From NCBI RefSeq assembly GCF_030269665.1, contig NZ_BSTS01000003.1, positions 186,001 to 250,000 of the forward strand: DNA of 64,000 bases, given 5' to 3'. The notes under the pieces were generated by a model. The model saw nothing but the letters and a program-made list of their open reading frames with translations. It did not search any database and had not been told where the DNA came from. Positions 48,976 to 58,634 of the stretch are shown here, one piece after another. How positions within the stretch are numbered: position 1 is the stretch's first letter; each line of letters begins with the position of its first letter. The position numbers were made by a program, and so were the translations under genes. Source of the stretch: Actinomycetospora sp. NBRC 106375 (GTDB lineage: Bacteria > Actinomycetota > Actinomycetes > Mycobacteriales > Pseudonocardiaceae).

Positions 48976-50367
48976 GTGCGCGCCCGGCTGCTCGTGGTGT
49001 TCTCGGTGCTGGTCGGGTTGCTGGTCCTCGGGCTCGGGGTGCCCCTGGCCGGGGCGACGGCCGCGGCGGACACCTCGCGGCTGTTCGCCGACCGCCTCGG
49101 CGACACGACCCGCTTCGCCGCGCTGGCCCAGCGCGCGGTCACCGACGACGAGACCGGCCCGCTGACCGCCGAGCTCGCCCGCTACGACGAGGTCTACGGG
49201 ATTCCCGCGATGATCCTCGACCGGGACGGGCGGGTGCTCGCCGCGTCGCGCCCCGCGCCGCTGGATCCCACGGCGGCGCGGGTGCTGCTCGCCCTGGTCG
49301 GGCAGCGCTCGGAGCCCCCGGACGTGATCTGGCCCTGGGACACCGCGCCGCTGCTGCTCGCCGAGCCCGTGCTCGTCGGCGGGGAGGTCCGCGGCGCCGC
49401 GGTGACCGTGTCGCCGACCTGGCCGGCGCGAGCGGCGACGCTGCGCGGCTGGGCACTGCTCGCCGCGGCCGGGATGGTGGCGCTGGGTCTGGCCGCGGCG
49501 GCGGCGCTGCCCCTGGTGCGTTGGATCCTCGCGCCGGTGGAGAGCCTGGACGCGGGCACGGCGCGGGTCGCCGCCGCGGTGCGGGCCGGCCGCGGAGCCG
49601 AGCCGGTCGGTGACGGACGCGGCCCGCCCGAGCTGCGACGCCTGCGCCGTCACTTCGACCAGATGGCGGCGGGCGTGACGCACGCGCTGGAGTCGCAGCG
49701 CTCCTTCGTGGCCGACGCCGGGCACCAGCTGCGCAATCCGCTGACCGCGTTGCGGCTGCGCCTGCAGAACGTGGGCGCAGCCCTCGCCGAGCCGGGGGCG
49801 CGGGTGGACGAGAGCCTGCGCGACGAGCACGCCGCGGCGCTCGAGGAGACCGACCGGCTCACCGAGGTCCTCGACGGGCTGCTCGCCCTCGCCCGGGCCG
49901 AGGGCCGGCCGCCGGAGCGGGCTCCGATGCGGGTCGACCCGGTGCTCACCGAGCGCGTCGACGTCTGGGACGTGCTCGCCGGGCACGAGGGCCTGCGCCT
50001 GGTCCGGCGCGGCCCCACGGGCCTGGTCGCGCAGGCCGACCTCGACTCGGTGGTCGCGGTGCTCGACGCGGTGCTCGACAACGCCCTGAAGTACGCGCCT
50101 CCGGGCACGGAGGTCGAGATCGCGACGGCTCGGGTCGAGGGGGACGTCGAGATCGCCGTGCGCGACCACGGCGTCGGGATCGATCCCGACGAGCTCGCCC
50201 GTGCCACCGACCGGTTCTGGCGCTCGCCGACCCAGCGGGGCCGCGACGGATCCGGCCTCGGCCTCGCCATCGCGGCCCGCGCCGCCGAGCGCTGCGGCGG
50301 CGAGCTGCGCCTCGATCTGCCCGAGGGCGGGGGGCTGCGGGTCGCCCTGCGTCTGGCCGGCGCCTGA
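48976..50367 (+). CDS. gluK: Sensor histidine kinase GluK
   Basis: The 463-residue kinase has two membrane helices (about 5-27 and 156-182) bracketing a roughly 130-residue extracellular sensor, then HAMP, the phosphoacceptor H250 in FVADAGHQLRNPLTALRLRLQ and an ATPase domain (VLDNALKYAPPG, DHGVGI, GSGLGLAIA). It should phosphorylate GluR. It begins 3 bp after gluR and ends 3 bp from the convergent TAXI gene, so readthrough would give antisense RNA to that gene. Confidence 0.9.
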   Translation: MRARLLVVFSVLVGLLVLGLGVPLAGATAAADTSRLFADRLGDTTRFAALAQRAVTDDETGPLTAELARYDEVYGIPAMILDRDGRVLAASRPAPLDPTAARVLLALVGQRSEPPDVIWPWDTAPLLLAEPVLVGGEVRGAAVTVSPTWPARAATLRGWALLAAAGMVALGLAAAAALPLVRWILAPVESLDAGTARVAAAVRAGRGAEPVGDGRGPPELRRLRRHFDQMAAGVTHALESQRSFVADAGHQLRNPLTALRLRLQNVGAALAEPGARVDESLRDEHAAALEETDRLTEVLDGLLALARAEGRPPERAPMRVDPVLTERVDVWDVLAGHEGLRLVRRGPTGLVAQADLDSVVAVLDAVLDNALKYAPPGTEVEIATARVEGDVEIAVRDHGVGIDPDELARATDRFWRSPTQRGRDGSGLGLAIAARAAERCGGELRLDLPEGGGLRVALRLAGA

Positions 50368-50370
50368 GTG

Positions 50371-51330
50371 CTACAGACCCTTGAGCCCGCGGTAGGCCGC
50401 GACGGCCCCGGGGTGCAGCGGCACCGGCTGGGTGCCGATGGCCGTGCGCGGATCGATGGCGCGCCCGGCGGCGTCGGCGGCCGAGAGCCGTTCGCGGCCC
50501 TCGAGGAGGACCCGGGTCAGGGCCTCGGCGCGCGCGTCGGGCATGTCGGCGGTCACCAGCAGGACGTTGCGCACCGACGTCACCGTCACCGGGTCCGGCA
50601 GGCCGTAGGTGCGGGCCGGGACGGTCGTGAGGTCGTAGACGGGGTAGCGCGCGCGCAGGACGGCGGTCGGCGCGGCCAGGTCGAGCAGGCGGACCGGGCG
50701 CGCCCCCACCAGGCGTTCGACGCCCGCGGTCGGGACGCCGCCGGACCAGAAGAACGCGTCGATCTCCCCGCGCTCGAGCGCCGCCACCGACTCGCCGAGC
50801 CCCAGCATCACCGCGGTCATGTCCCGGGCAGGGTTGAGCCCGACGGTAGTGAGCAGCCGCGGGGCGATGACGAGGACGCCGGAGTTGCGCGCGCCCACCG
50901 AGACCCGGCGTCCGGCCAGGTCGGCGAGGGTGCGCACCGGTGACTCGGCGGGCACGACCACCTGGATGGCGTCGTCGTGCACCCTCGCCAGCGCCCGCAG
51001 CCCGAAGCGCGGACGGGCGCCGTCGACCGCCCCGTCCACGGCGACGTCGGCCGCGCAGAACGCCACCTGTGCCTGCCCCGAGACGAGCATGCCGACGTTG
51101 TCGACCGAGCCCTCGCTGCCCACCACCCGGGTGTCGAGACCGAGCTCGGCCGCCCACAGCCCGGCCAGGGCGTCCCCGACACGGCGGTAGACCCCCTGCG
51201 GCCCCCCGGTCGCCAGCGCCACCGGGATTCGGTCCCCGGGGCGGGCGCAGGCGGCGACGCCCGCTCCGACGCCCATCGCGAGCGCCGCCGCGGTGCCGCG
51301 CAGCACGGTGCGCCGGGGGATCGGGCTCAC
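50371..51330 (-). CDS. TAXI-family solute-binding lipoprotein
   Basis: The 319-residue protein has a Tat-like lipoprotein leader (PRRTVLRG, lipobox GVAAC with C28). The mature part matches TRAP-associated extracytoplasmic immunogenic (TAXI) proteins: PVALATGGPQGVYRRVGDAL, VGSEGSVDNVGMLVSGQAQVAFCAADVA and MLGLGESVAALERGEIDAFFWSGGVPT. Bacterial TAXI proteins bind glutamate or other organic anions. No TRAP membrane subunit is encoded nearby; instead it lies 30 bp downstream of an alanine-type symporter and faces gluRK. A role as periplasmic ligand sensor for GluK is plausible (inference). Confidence 0.88.
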   Translation of the reverse strand: MSPIPRRTVLRGTAAALAMGVGAGVAACARPGDRIPVALATGGPQGVYRRVGDALAGLWAAELGLDTRVVGSEGSVDNVGMLVSGQAQVAFCAADVAVDGAVDGARPRFGLRALARVHDDAIQVVVPAESPVRTLADLAGRRVSVGARNSGVLVIAPRLLTTVGLNPARDMTAVMLGLGESVAALERGEIDAFFWSGGVPTAGVERLVGARPVRLLDLAAPTAVLRARYPVYDLTTVPARTYGLPDPVTVTSVRNVLLVTADMPDARAEALTRVLLEGRERLSAADAAGRAIDPRTAIGTQPVPLHPGAVAAYRGLKGL

Positions 51331-51360
51331 CGCGGCATCGTGCCAGGCTTCGGGGACCGG

Positions 51361-52980
51361 CTACTCGTCGCTCGACGACACCGCCGCGGTGAGCTCCCGG
51401 CGCTCGCCGGGGTGCATCTCGACGCACTCGCCCGAGCGCCGGGCCACGCGGAACCGGACGACCTCCTCCTTCACCACCGGAGCGAGGATGTAGAGGCCGA
51501 TGATGTTGACCAGGGCGAGCAGGAAGAGCACCGAGTCGGCGAAGTCGAGCACGGCGCCGAGGGTGAGCACGGAGCCGACGACGATGAAGGCGCAGTACAC
51601 GCCGTAGTACACCCGCAGGCGCACGGGGCCGCGCCCGAACAGGTAGGTCCAGGCTTTCTGCCCGTAGTACCCCCAGGTCAGCATGGTGGAGACCGCGAAC
51701 AGGGCGACCGCGAGCGTGAGCACATAGGGGAACCACGGCAGGACCGACTCGAAGGCCGACGACGTGATCGTGACGCCGCCCGGGTCCTCGCCGGTGGCGG
51801 CGTAGGTGGCCTGCGCGTCGCGCCACACTGGGGTGTCGGCGATGACGATCGTCAGGGCGGTCATCGTGCAGATCACCACGGTGTCGACGAACGGCTCGAG
51901 CAGCGCGACGTAGCCCTCGGTCGCCGGGTGCCGGGTCTTCACCGCGGAGTGGGCGATCGGCGCCGAGCCCAGGCCCGCCTCGTTCGAGAACGCCGCGCGC
52001 TGGAAGCCGACGATCAGCGCACCGACGACACCGCCGACGACGCCCGCCCCGGTGAAGGCACCGGAGACGATCGCGCCGACGGCCGCGGGGATCAGGGGGA
52101 TGTTGACCAGGATGACGATCAGGCAGGCGCTCACGTAGATGATCGCCATCGCCGGGACGAGCCGGCTGGTCGTGCGCCCGAGCGAACGCGCGCCGCCGAC
52201 CAGGACCCATCCGACGAGCACGGCGAGCACGATGCCGAACACGAGGGCGGCACCGTCGCCGCCGAGCGGGCCGGCATCACCACCGGTCACCTCGGTGAGC
52301 TGGGCGAAGGTCTGGTTGGTCTGGAACATGTTCCCGCCGGCGACCCCGAAGAAGAGGATGAACACCGCGGACAGGGCCGCGAGCGTCGCGCCCAGTCGGC
52401 GGCCGAACGCCGTCGGCATCCGCTCGGCCACGCCCTTGCGCAGGTAGTGCATCGGCCCGCCGGACACCGTGCCGTCGGGGTGGTGCTCGCGGTAGCGCAC
52501 GCCCAGCGTGCACTCGACGAACTTCGTGGCCATCCCGAGCAGACCCGCGACGATCATCCACAAGGTCGCGCCCGCGCCGCCGATGGTCACCGCGACCCCG
52601 ACGCCGGCGATGTTCCCGAGCCCGACGGTGCCGGACACCGCCGAGGTCAGCGCGTGGAAGTGCGGGATCTCGCCGGGCTCGTCGTCGCCGGTGAACCGGC
52701 CCCGGGCGATCTTCGTGGCGAGCCGGAAGTTCCGGAACTGCACGAAGCCGAAGGAGACCGTGAAGATGATCGCGGCCAGGATCAGCCAGCCCACGATCCA
52801 CGGGAAGCCCGTGTCGCCGATGGGGATCTCGGCGAAGACGACGGCGGACAGACCCTCGGACAGTGGCGTGAACACCGCCTCGATGGCGTCCTCGACGGCG
52901 GCGAGGACGCCGCTGGACGCACCCTCCGCCGAGGCGAGGACATCCGGTGCGACGGGTGGGAACGCGGCGAGATCGGACAT
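51361..52980 (-). CDS. Sodium/alanine symporter family protein (AGCS)
   Basis: The 539-residue membrane protein has about ten helices and the AGCS signature region (GNIAGVGVAVTIGGAGATLWMIVAG), FVECTLGVRYREHHPDGTVSGGPMHYL and FSNEAGLGSAPIAHSAVKTRHPATEG. AGCS proteins import alanine or glycine with sodium. A 60-residue acidic leader precedes the first helix. The stop is 30 bp before the TAXI gene on the same strand, so an operon is likely. I see no riboswitch in the 196 bp upstream. Confidence 0.92.
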   Translation of the reverse strand: MSDLAAFPPVAPDVLASAEGASSGVLAAVEDAIEAVFTPLSEGLSAVVFAEIPIGDTGFPWIVGWLILAAIIFTVSFGFVQFRNFRLATKIARGRFTGDDEPGEIPHFHALTSAVSGTVGLGNIAGVGVAVTIGGAGATLWMIVAGLLGMATKFVECTLGVRYREHHPDGTVSGGPMHYLRKGVAERMPTAFGRRLGATLAALSAVFILFFGVAGGNMFQTNQTFAQLTEVTGGDAGPLGGDGAALVFGIVLAVLVGWVLVGGARSLGRTTSRLVPAMAIIYVSACLIVILVNIPLIPAAVGAIVSGAFTGAGVVGGVVGALIVGFQRAAFSNEAGLGSAPIAHSAVKTRHPATEGYVALLEPFVDTVVICTMTALTIVIADTPVWRDAQATYAATGEDPGGVTITSSAFESVLPWFPYVLTLAVALFAVSTMLTWGYYGQKAWTYLFGRGPVRLRVYYGVYCAFIVVGSVLTLGAVLDFADSVLFLLALVNIIGLYILAPVVKEEVVRFRVARRSGECVEMHPGERRELTAAVSSSDE

Positions 52981-53162
52981 GACCGTGGAGTGAGCACGGA
53001 AAGCTCGGACAGGACAAGAAGGACGTCGCGGATCGTCACGCGCTCGTCAGATACCGCGCGCAGACGAGGTCGGGGACTGGACCGAATGGCCCACGCGAGG
53101 TGTGGTGGCGTGTGCGGCGCCGGGATGGTCTCGGTGCCCGGCGCGAGCACACGCCCGGCGCC

Positions 53163-53168
53163 TATCCT
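53163..53168 (+). promoter_or_regulatory. -10 of leaderless miaB
   Basis: TATCCT ends 8 nt before ATG 53177, without a Shine-Dalgarno sequence. The upstream 52981-53162 stretch has no other feature I can support. Confidence 0.5.
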
Positions 53169-53176
53169 GAGCGGCG

Positions 53177-54700
53177 ATGACTGCTGTGTCGCCGGCGACC
53201 TTCCACATCCGCACCCACGGGTGCCAGATGAACGTGCACGACTCCGAGCGCCTCGCCGGGGTGCTCGAGGAGGCCGGCTACTCCCACACCGAGGACGCCG
53301 ACGGCGCCGACCTCGTCGTGTTCAACACCTGCGCGGTGCGCGAGAACGCCGACAACAAGCTCTACGGCCAGCTCGGCCGCCTCGCCCCCGAGAAGGCCCG
53401 CCGGCCCGGCATGCAGATCGCCGTCGGCGGGTGCCTCGCGCAGAAGGACCGCGACACCGTCGTCGCGAGGGCGCCGTGGGTCGACGTCGTGTTCGGCACC
53501 CACAACACGGGGTCGCTGCCGGCCCTGCTCGAGCGCGCCCGCCACAACGGTGAGGCCCAGGTGGAGATCCTCGAGGCGCTCGAGACGTTCCCGTCCCACC
53601 TGCCCGCCCGCCGCGACTCCGCCTACGCGGGCTGGGTGTCGATCTCGGTCGGCTGCAACAACACGTGCACCTTCTGCATCGTCCCGTCGCTGCGCGGCAA
53701 GGAGGTCGACCGGCGGCCCGGGGAGATCCTCGCCGAGGTCGAGGCGCTCGTCGCCGAGGGCGTGCTCGAGGTGACGCTGCTGGGACAGAACGTCAACGCC
53801 TACGGCGTCTCGTTCGACGACCGCGCGAGCGGGCGCACCGCGTTCGCCGACCTCCTGCGCGCCTGCGGCCGGGTCGACGGGCTCGAGCGGGTGCGGTTCA
53901 CCAGCCCGCACCCGCGCGACTTCACCTCCGACGTCATCACCGCGATGGCCGAGACGCCGAACGTCTGTCCCCAGCTGCACATGCCGCTGCAGTCCGGCTC
54001 CGACCGCGTGCTCAGGGCGATGCGCCGCTCGTACCGCGCGAAGCGCTACCTCGACATCGTCGACGACGTGCGCGCGGCGATGCCGGACGCGGCGCTGACC
54101 ACCGACATCATCGTCGGCTTCCCCGGCGAGACCGAGGAGGACTTCGCCGAGACGCTGCGGGTCGTCGAGGCGTCGCGGTTCAGCCAGGCCTTCACCTTCC
54201 AGTACTCGCCGCGCCCGGGCACGCCGGCCGCGTCGCTGCCCGACCAGGTCCCGAAGGCCGTGGTGCAGGAGCGCTACGACCGCCTCGTCGCGCTCCAGGA
54301 GGGGATCTCCCTCGAGCGCAACCGCGAGCAGGTCGGGCGCGAGCTCGAGCTGATCGTCTCCACCGGCGAGGGCCGCAAGGACACCGCGACCCGACGGATG
54401 AGCGGGCGCGCCCGCGACGGGCGGCTGGTGCACTTCACGCCGACGGGGACCGCGGAGGAGATCCGGCCCGGCGACGTCGTGACCGTCCGCGCCACCTACG
54501 GGGCGCCGCACCACGTCGTCGCCGACGGCGACGTCCTGACCCACCGGCGCACCCGCGCCGGCGACGCCCACGAGGCCGGTCAGCGGCCCACCACGCCGCG
54601 CACCACCGGCCTGGGCCTGCCGACCCTCGGCCCGCCCGCCCCCGCGGCCGAGCCCGTCGCGGCCGGGTGCTCGGCGGCCCTGCAGGAGGTCCCGTCATGA
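53177..54700 (+). CDS. miaB: tRNA-2-methylthio-N6-isopentenyladenosine synthase MiaB
   Basis: The 507-residue radical-SAM methylthiotransferase acts on i6A37 of tRNA, the product of MiaA. N-terminal cluster ligands are C16 ([12 protein letters not shown]), C52 and C86; the radical-SAM cysteines are C160, C164 and C167 ([16 protein letters not shown]). A TRAM domain follows, and the last 60 residues are a disordered Pro/Ala-rich extension beyond the usual length of about 450. The stop overlaps the next ATG. The miaB...miaA order is conserved. Confidence 0.96.
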   Translation: MTAVSPATFHIRTHGCQMNVHDSERLAGVLEEAGYSHTEDADGADLVVFNTCAVRENADNKLYGQLGRLAPEKARRPGMQIAVGGCLAQKDRDTVVARAPWVDVVFGTHNTGSLPALLERARHNGEAQVEILEALETFPSHLPARRDSAYAGWVSISVGCNNTCTFCIVPSLRGKEVDRRPGEILAEVEALVAEGVLEVTLLGQNVNAYGVSFDDRASGRTAFADLLRACGRVDGLERVRFTSPHPRDFTSDVITAMAETPNVCPQLHMPLQSGSDRVLRAMRRSYRAKRYLDIVDDVRAAMPDAALTTDIIVGFPGETEEDFAETLRVVEASRFSQAFTFQYSPRPGTPAASLPDQVPKAVVQERYDRLVALQEGISLERNREQVGRELELIVSTGEGRKDTATRRMSGRARDGRLVHFTPTGTAEEIRPGDVVTVRATYGAPHHVVADGDVLTHRRTRAGDAHEAGQRPTTPRTTGLGLPTLGPPAPAAEPVAAGCSAALQEVPS

Positions 54701-55146
54701 GCGAGAACGGCACCGACACCGACGCCCGCGCTCCGGAGCCCTCGGCGGCCGGCGCCCGCGTCGACTTCGGTCCCGGCGCCCTCGTCGCGGCGGTCGCGGT
54801 GCTGGTCCTGCTGCTCGCGGCGGTCCTGCCGTGGACGGGTCTCGGGGCCTCGGGCTGGGAGGTCGTCCTCGGCCGTCCCGGCGTCACCGGCCTGCCGCGG
54901 CTGTTCGGCACCCTCGCCGTGGTCTTCGGGGTCGTCGGCACCGCGGTGACGCTGTCGACGCGGCGCTGGCCCGCCGTGTTCGTCACCGCGGCCGGCTGCA
55001 CCATCACGTCGGTCACCGGGCTGTGGGCGATCTGGTCGCAGAACACCAGCGCGGGCGTCGGGCCCGGCGTGGGGCTCTGGCTCGCGCTGCTGGCGATGAT
55101 CGTGCTCGCGGGACGCTGGGCGTCCTACGCGCTCTCGCGGCGGTAG
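54697..55146 (+). CDS. Four-helix membrane protein downstream of miaB (Rv2732c type)
   Basis: The 149-residue protein has a disordered acidic leader (1-25) and four hydrophobic helices, including [19 protein letters not shown] and [20 protein letters not shown]. Size and position after miaB correspond to Rv2732c. Function is unknown. It is coupled to miaB by an ATGA overlap and ends 7 bp from the convergent DUF349 gene. Confidence 0.8.
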   Translation: MSENGTDTDARAPEPSAAGARVDFGPGALVAAVAVLVLLLAAVLPWTGLGASGWEVVLGRPGVTGLPRLFGTLAVVFGVVGTAVTLSTRRWPAVFVTAAGCTITSVTGLWAIWSQNTSAGVGPGVGLWLALLAMIVLAGRWASYALSRR

Positions 55147-55153
55147 CGCGCCC

Positions 55154-56695
55154 TCAGCGCGCCGCCTGCTCGGCCGCGGCGAGCCACTCCCGCCACTGCG
55201 CGGCCTGGCGCTCGGCCTCCTGCGCGCGGCGGTGGTCGCCCGCGGCGTGGGCCTTCGCGGCCTGCGCCTCGTACTGCTCGACCCGGCTGCGGAACTGGCC
55301 GACGCGCGCCTCGGTCTCCGGGTCGGCGGTCTGCCAGCGGCGGTCGACCGCGGCCCGGACGCGGTCCTCGACCTCCTTGAGACGGGTCGAGAACTCGCGG
55401 ACCCGCTCGCGCGGCACCTTGCCGATCGCGTCCCAGCGCTCCTGGACGTCGCGCAGGGCGGCGCGCGCGGCGTCGACGTCGGCGAGGTCGATGCGCCCGG
55501 CCTCGACGAGGAGCTCCTCCTTGGCGCGCGCGTTGGCGACGAACTCCGCGTCCCGGGCCGAGAACGCCTCCGAGCGACGGGAGAAGAACGTGTCCTGCGC
55601 GCCGCGGAACCGCGCCCACAGGGCGTCGTCGGCGTCCTTGCTCGTGCGGCCGGCGGCCTTCCACTCGACCATCAGTTCCTTGTAGCGCCCGGCGGTGGGT
55701 CCCCAGTCGTCGGAGTCGACGAGCGACTCGGCCTCGGTGACCAGCTCCTCCTTGCGCGCCTTGGCCGCGGTGCGGGCCCGGTCGAGCTCGGCGAAGTGCG
55801 CGCCCCGGCGGCGGGCGAAGGTCTCGCGGGCGCGGGAGAAGCGCTTCCACAGCGCGTCGTCGGTCTTGCGGTCGATCCCCTTGACCGCCTTCCACTCCTC
55901 GATCATCGACGAGAAGCGGTCGCCCGCGTGCTTCCAGCGCGTGGTCTCCTCGGCCAGCGCCTCGGCCTCGGCGATCAGGGCTTCCTTGCGCGCGACCGCG
56001 TCGTCGCGGGCGCCGGCGCGGGCCGCGCGCTCGGTCTCCTCGGCCTGCTCGGCCGCCGTGACGACGGCGTCCAGGCGCCCGCCGAGGCCGACGACGTCGC
56101 CGACCACCGCGGCGTCGGCGAGGCGCTCGCGCAGGGCGGTCGCGCTGCGCAGGGTCGAGCGGGCGTCGCCGCGGCCCGAGCTCAGGCGCCGGACGAGCAG
56201 GTCGACCTCGGTGCGCAGGTCGTCGAAGCGCACCGCGAAGTGGGCCAGCCCCTCCTGGGCGTCACCGGCCTGCCAGGAGCCGACGGAACGCTCGCCGTCG
56301 GCCGTGCGGACCCAGACCGTGCCGTCGTCGTCGACGCGCCCCCAGCGCCCGGGATCGGTGGCCGCGGACGTGACGGTGGGGAACGACGGCGGGGTCGCGC
56401 CGGACGCGCCCGCCGGGGCGGTGTCCTCGCCGCCCGCGACGTCGGGAGCGGGGCCCGGGGTCGTCGGCGTGGTCGGAGGTGGCGAGGTGGACGGAGGTGT
56501 CGGGGTCGTCGGGGGTGTCGGGGTCGTCGGGGTCGTCGGGGGCGCGGGAGCGGTCTGAGCAGCCGGGACCGCGGGCGCCGTCGCCTGACCGTCCGGCGCC
56601 GACGCGTGGTCGGGCTGGTCGGGCTGGTCGGGCTGGTCGGCCACGGCACCGTCGGCGGCCCCCGCAGCCTGCTCGTCGGTCATCGGCCCCGACAC
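55154..56695 (-). CDS. DUF349 repeat protein
   Basis: The 513-residue protein has a Pro/Thr-rich N-terminus (about 1-105) and then an all-helical, charged region with repeated DUF349 motifs such as [27 protein letters not shown]-like and [27 protein letters not shown], each W-K...D..LW.RF...R..F. It corresponds to Rv2731. The family is thought to bind nucleic acid or ribosomes, but the role is not settled. GTG 56695 has AGGAG about 7 nt upstream; ATG 56683 is an alternative. Confidence 0.88.
   Translation of the reverse strand: [513 protein letters not shown]
56608..56640. repeat. 9-bp tandem repeat in the DUF349 gene
   Basis: The unit GGTCGGGCT is repeated about 3.7 times, encoding [10 protein letters not shown] on the minus strand. 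A second repetitive tract of GTCGGGGTC-like units at about 56495-56545 encodes the [14 protein letters not shown] stretch. Both lie in a disordered segment and are prone to slippage. Confidence 0.7.
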
Positions 56696-56821
56696 CTCCC
56701 GCTCCTACGGTCCGGGCATTCAAGCAGGTCGGCCGACCGTGCAGGAACTCCCTTCCCCCGGTGCGACAGCGGGGAGGCGTGGCGGAGCGCTCGCCCGCAT
56801 GCCGGTGCGGGCGGCCCCGGA

Positions 56822-56827
56822 TAGCCT
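56822..56827 (+). promoter_or_regulatory. -10 of leaderless dioxygenase-like gene
   Basis: TAGCCT ends 7 nt before GTG 56835, which supports that start over the in-frame upstream option at 56739. Confidence 0.5.
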
Positions 56828-56834
56828 CGGTCCA

Positions 56835-57557
56835 GTGATCCTGACGGCGGCGGTGGTGCCCCATCCGCCCCTGCTCGTGGCCGAGCTCGCGGGCACGGCG
56901 GCGGCCGAGACGGCGGCCCTGCGCGCGGCGTGCCGCGGCGTCGCCACCGGTCTCGCGGGCGTCGGCGACCGGTGGCTCGCGGTGGGCGCCGCGCCGGAGG
57001 CGTCGACCCACACCCCGGACACCCGGGGCACCTTCGCCGGGTACGGCGCCGACGTCCGCGTCGCGCTCGGGCCGGAGGCCGCGACGCTCGACCCGGAGCT
57101 CCCGCTGCCCGTGCTCGTGGCCGGCTGGCTGCGGGCCCAGGCCGGGCCGGCCGGCGAGCGGGTGCGGATCGAGGCCCACGTCCTCGCCGACACGACCGGC
57201 CCCGACGACGCCCGGAAGGCGGGGGAGGAGCTCGCGCAGTCCGACGGCGCCGACGTCCTGCTCGTGCTGGGCGACGGCGCGGCGACCCACACCGCCCGGG
57301 CGCCGGGGGCGTTCGACGAGCGCGCCGAGGGCTACGACCGCGGCGTCGCCGACGCCCTCGCGACCGGGGACGCCGCCGCGCTCGCCGGCCTGGACCCGGG
57401 CCTGTCCGACGAGCTGCTCGCGGCCGGGCGCGTGCCGTGGCAGGTGCTGGCCGGGGCGGTGCCCCACCCGGCGGCGACCCGCCTGGAGCACTCCTCGGCG
57501 CCGTACGGGGTCGCGTACCACGTGGCGGTGTGGGAGCTGGGATCCTCCGGGCCATGA
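56835..57557 (+). CDS. Class III extradiol dioxygenase-like protein (Rv2728c type)
   Basis: The 240-residue protein has [14 protein letters not shown] at the start and [28 protein letters not shown] in the middle, the pattern of the LigB-like class III extradiol dioxygenase superfamily. The opening HPPLL histidine is present, but several catalytic residues cannot be confirmed by eye, so enzymatic activity is uncertain. The position just before miaA matches Rv2728c. The stop overlaps the miaA ATG. Confidence 0.82.
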   Translation: MILTAAVVPHPPLLVAELAGTAAAETAALRAACRGVATGLAGVGDRWLAVGAAPEASTHTPDTRGTFAGYGADVRVALGPEAATLDPELPLPVLVAGWLRAQAGPAGERVRIEAHVLADTTGPDDARKAGEELAQSDGADVLLVLGDGAATHTARAPGAFDERAEGYDRGVADALATGDAAALAGLDPGLSDELLAAGRVPWQVLAGAVPHPAATRLEHSSAPYGVAYHVAVWELGSSGP

Positions 57558-58489
57558 CCCCAGCCGCTCGCCCGATCGCCCTGCTCGGGCCGACGGCGAC
57601 CGGCAAGTCCGACCTCGCGCTCGACGTCGCCGCGGAGCTGGGCCGGTTCGGCGTCGGGGCGGAGGTCGTCAACGCCGACGCCATGCAGCTCTACCGCGGG
57701 ATGGATGTCGGCACCGCCAAGCTCCCGCCCGACGCCCGCCGCGGCGTGGCGCACCACCTGCTCGACGTCCTCGACGTCGCCGACACCGCCACCGTCGCGG
57801 CCTACCAGCGCGACGCCCGTGCGGCGGTCGCGGCGATCCGGGAGCGCGGGCGGGTCGCGCTGGTGGTCGGCGGGTCGGGGCTCTACGTGCAGGCCGTGCT
57901 CGACGACCTCGACTTCCCCGGCACCGACCCGACCCTGCGCGCCCGCCTCGACGGCGAGCTGGCCGAGGTCGGGCCGGCGGCGATGCACGCCCGCCTCGCC
58001 ACCCGGGATCCCGACGCCGCCCGCGACATCCTCGCGAGCAACGGGCGGCGCATCGTCCGGGCCCTCGAGGTCGTCGAGCTCACCGGCCGGCCCTTCGCCG
58101 CGAGCCTGCCCCGCCCCGGCCGGCCGCGGCACGACGCGGTGCTGATCGGGCTCGACCGCGACACCGCGGTGCTCGACGAGCGGATCGCGCGGCGCGTCGA
58201 CGGCATGCTCTCCGCCGGGCTGGTGGACGAGGTGCGCGCCCTCGCGGCCCGCGGTCTCCGTGACGGCGCCACGGCGTCACGCGCCGTGGGGTACCGCGAG
58301 GTCCTCGAGCACCTCGACGGCGGGATCGACCTCGGGGAGGCACGCCGACGCACGGTCGTCGCCACCCGGCGGCTGGTGCGCCGGCAGCGCTCGTGGTTCC
58401 GCCGCGACGATCGCGTGCGCTGGGTCGACGCCGGCGCCGACGACCTCGTCGCGGCGGTGCTGGCGGCGTGGCGAACACCCGTGGGCTGA
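57554..58489 (+). CDS. miaA: tRNA dimethylallyltransferase MiaA
   Basis: The 311-residue enzyme transfers a dimethylallyl group to A37 of tRNA. Marks are the P-loop [57 protein letters not shown] and [14 protein letters not shown] 57554 overlaps the preceding stop (ATGA). It ends 145 bp before the convergent exporter gene, with a strong terminator between. Confidence 0.96.
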   Translation: MTPAARPIALLGPTATGKSDLALDVAAELGRFGVGAEVVNADAMQLYRGMDVGTAKLPPDARRGVAHHLLDVLDVADTATVAAYQRDARAAVAAIRERGRVALVVGGSGLYVQAVLDDLDFPGTDPTLRARLDGELAEVGPAAMHARLATRDPDAARDILASNGRRIVRALEVVELTGRPFAASLPRPGRPRHDAVLIGLDRDTAVLDERIARRVDGMLSAGLVDEVRALAARGLRDGATASRAVGYREVLEHLDGGIDLGEARRRTVVATRRLVRRQRSWFRRDDRVRWVDAGADDLVAAVLAAWRTPVG

Positions 58490-58566
58490 GCGAAGGGCAC
58501 CCTCGATCGCAGAGATGGGCGACGGGCGCCCCGGCCGGAATCCAGGGTCGGCGTCCCGGTAACGAG

Positions 58567-58611
58567 CGAGGGGCACCTCCGGTCGATCCAGCCGACCGAA
58601 GGTGCCCCTCG
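58567..58611. terminator. Bidirectional hairpin terminator after miaA
   Basis: A 19-bp stem with one mismatch (arm beginning CGAGGGGCACCT at 58567, partner 58593-58611) encloses the 7-nt loop ATCCAGC. A partial copy of its left arm (GAGCGAAGGGCACC) occurs just after the miaA stop near 58488-58501. Confidence 0.8.
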
Positions 58612-58634
58612 TTCAGGAACGACGTCCGCCCGAG

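Noticed and set aside
52981-53162. Glycine or alanine riboswitch upstream of the sodium/alanine symporter
   Set aside because: I could not find the conserved paired helices or junction sequence of a glycine aptamer in either orientation.
56495-56640. CRISPR-like repeats
   Set aside because: The repeats are short in-frame units coding for Pro/Thr/Asp-rich protein, without spacers.
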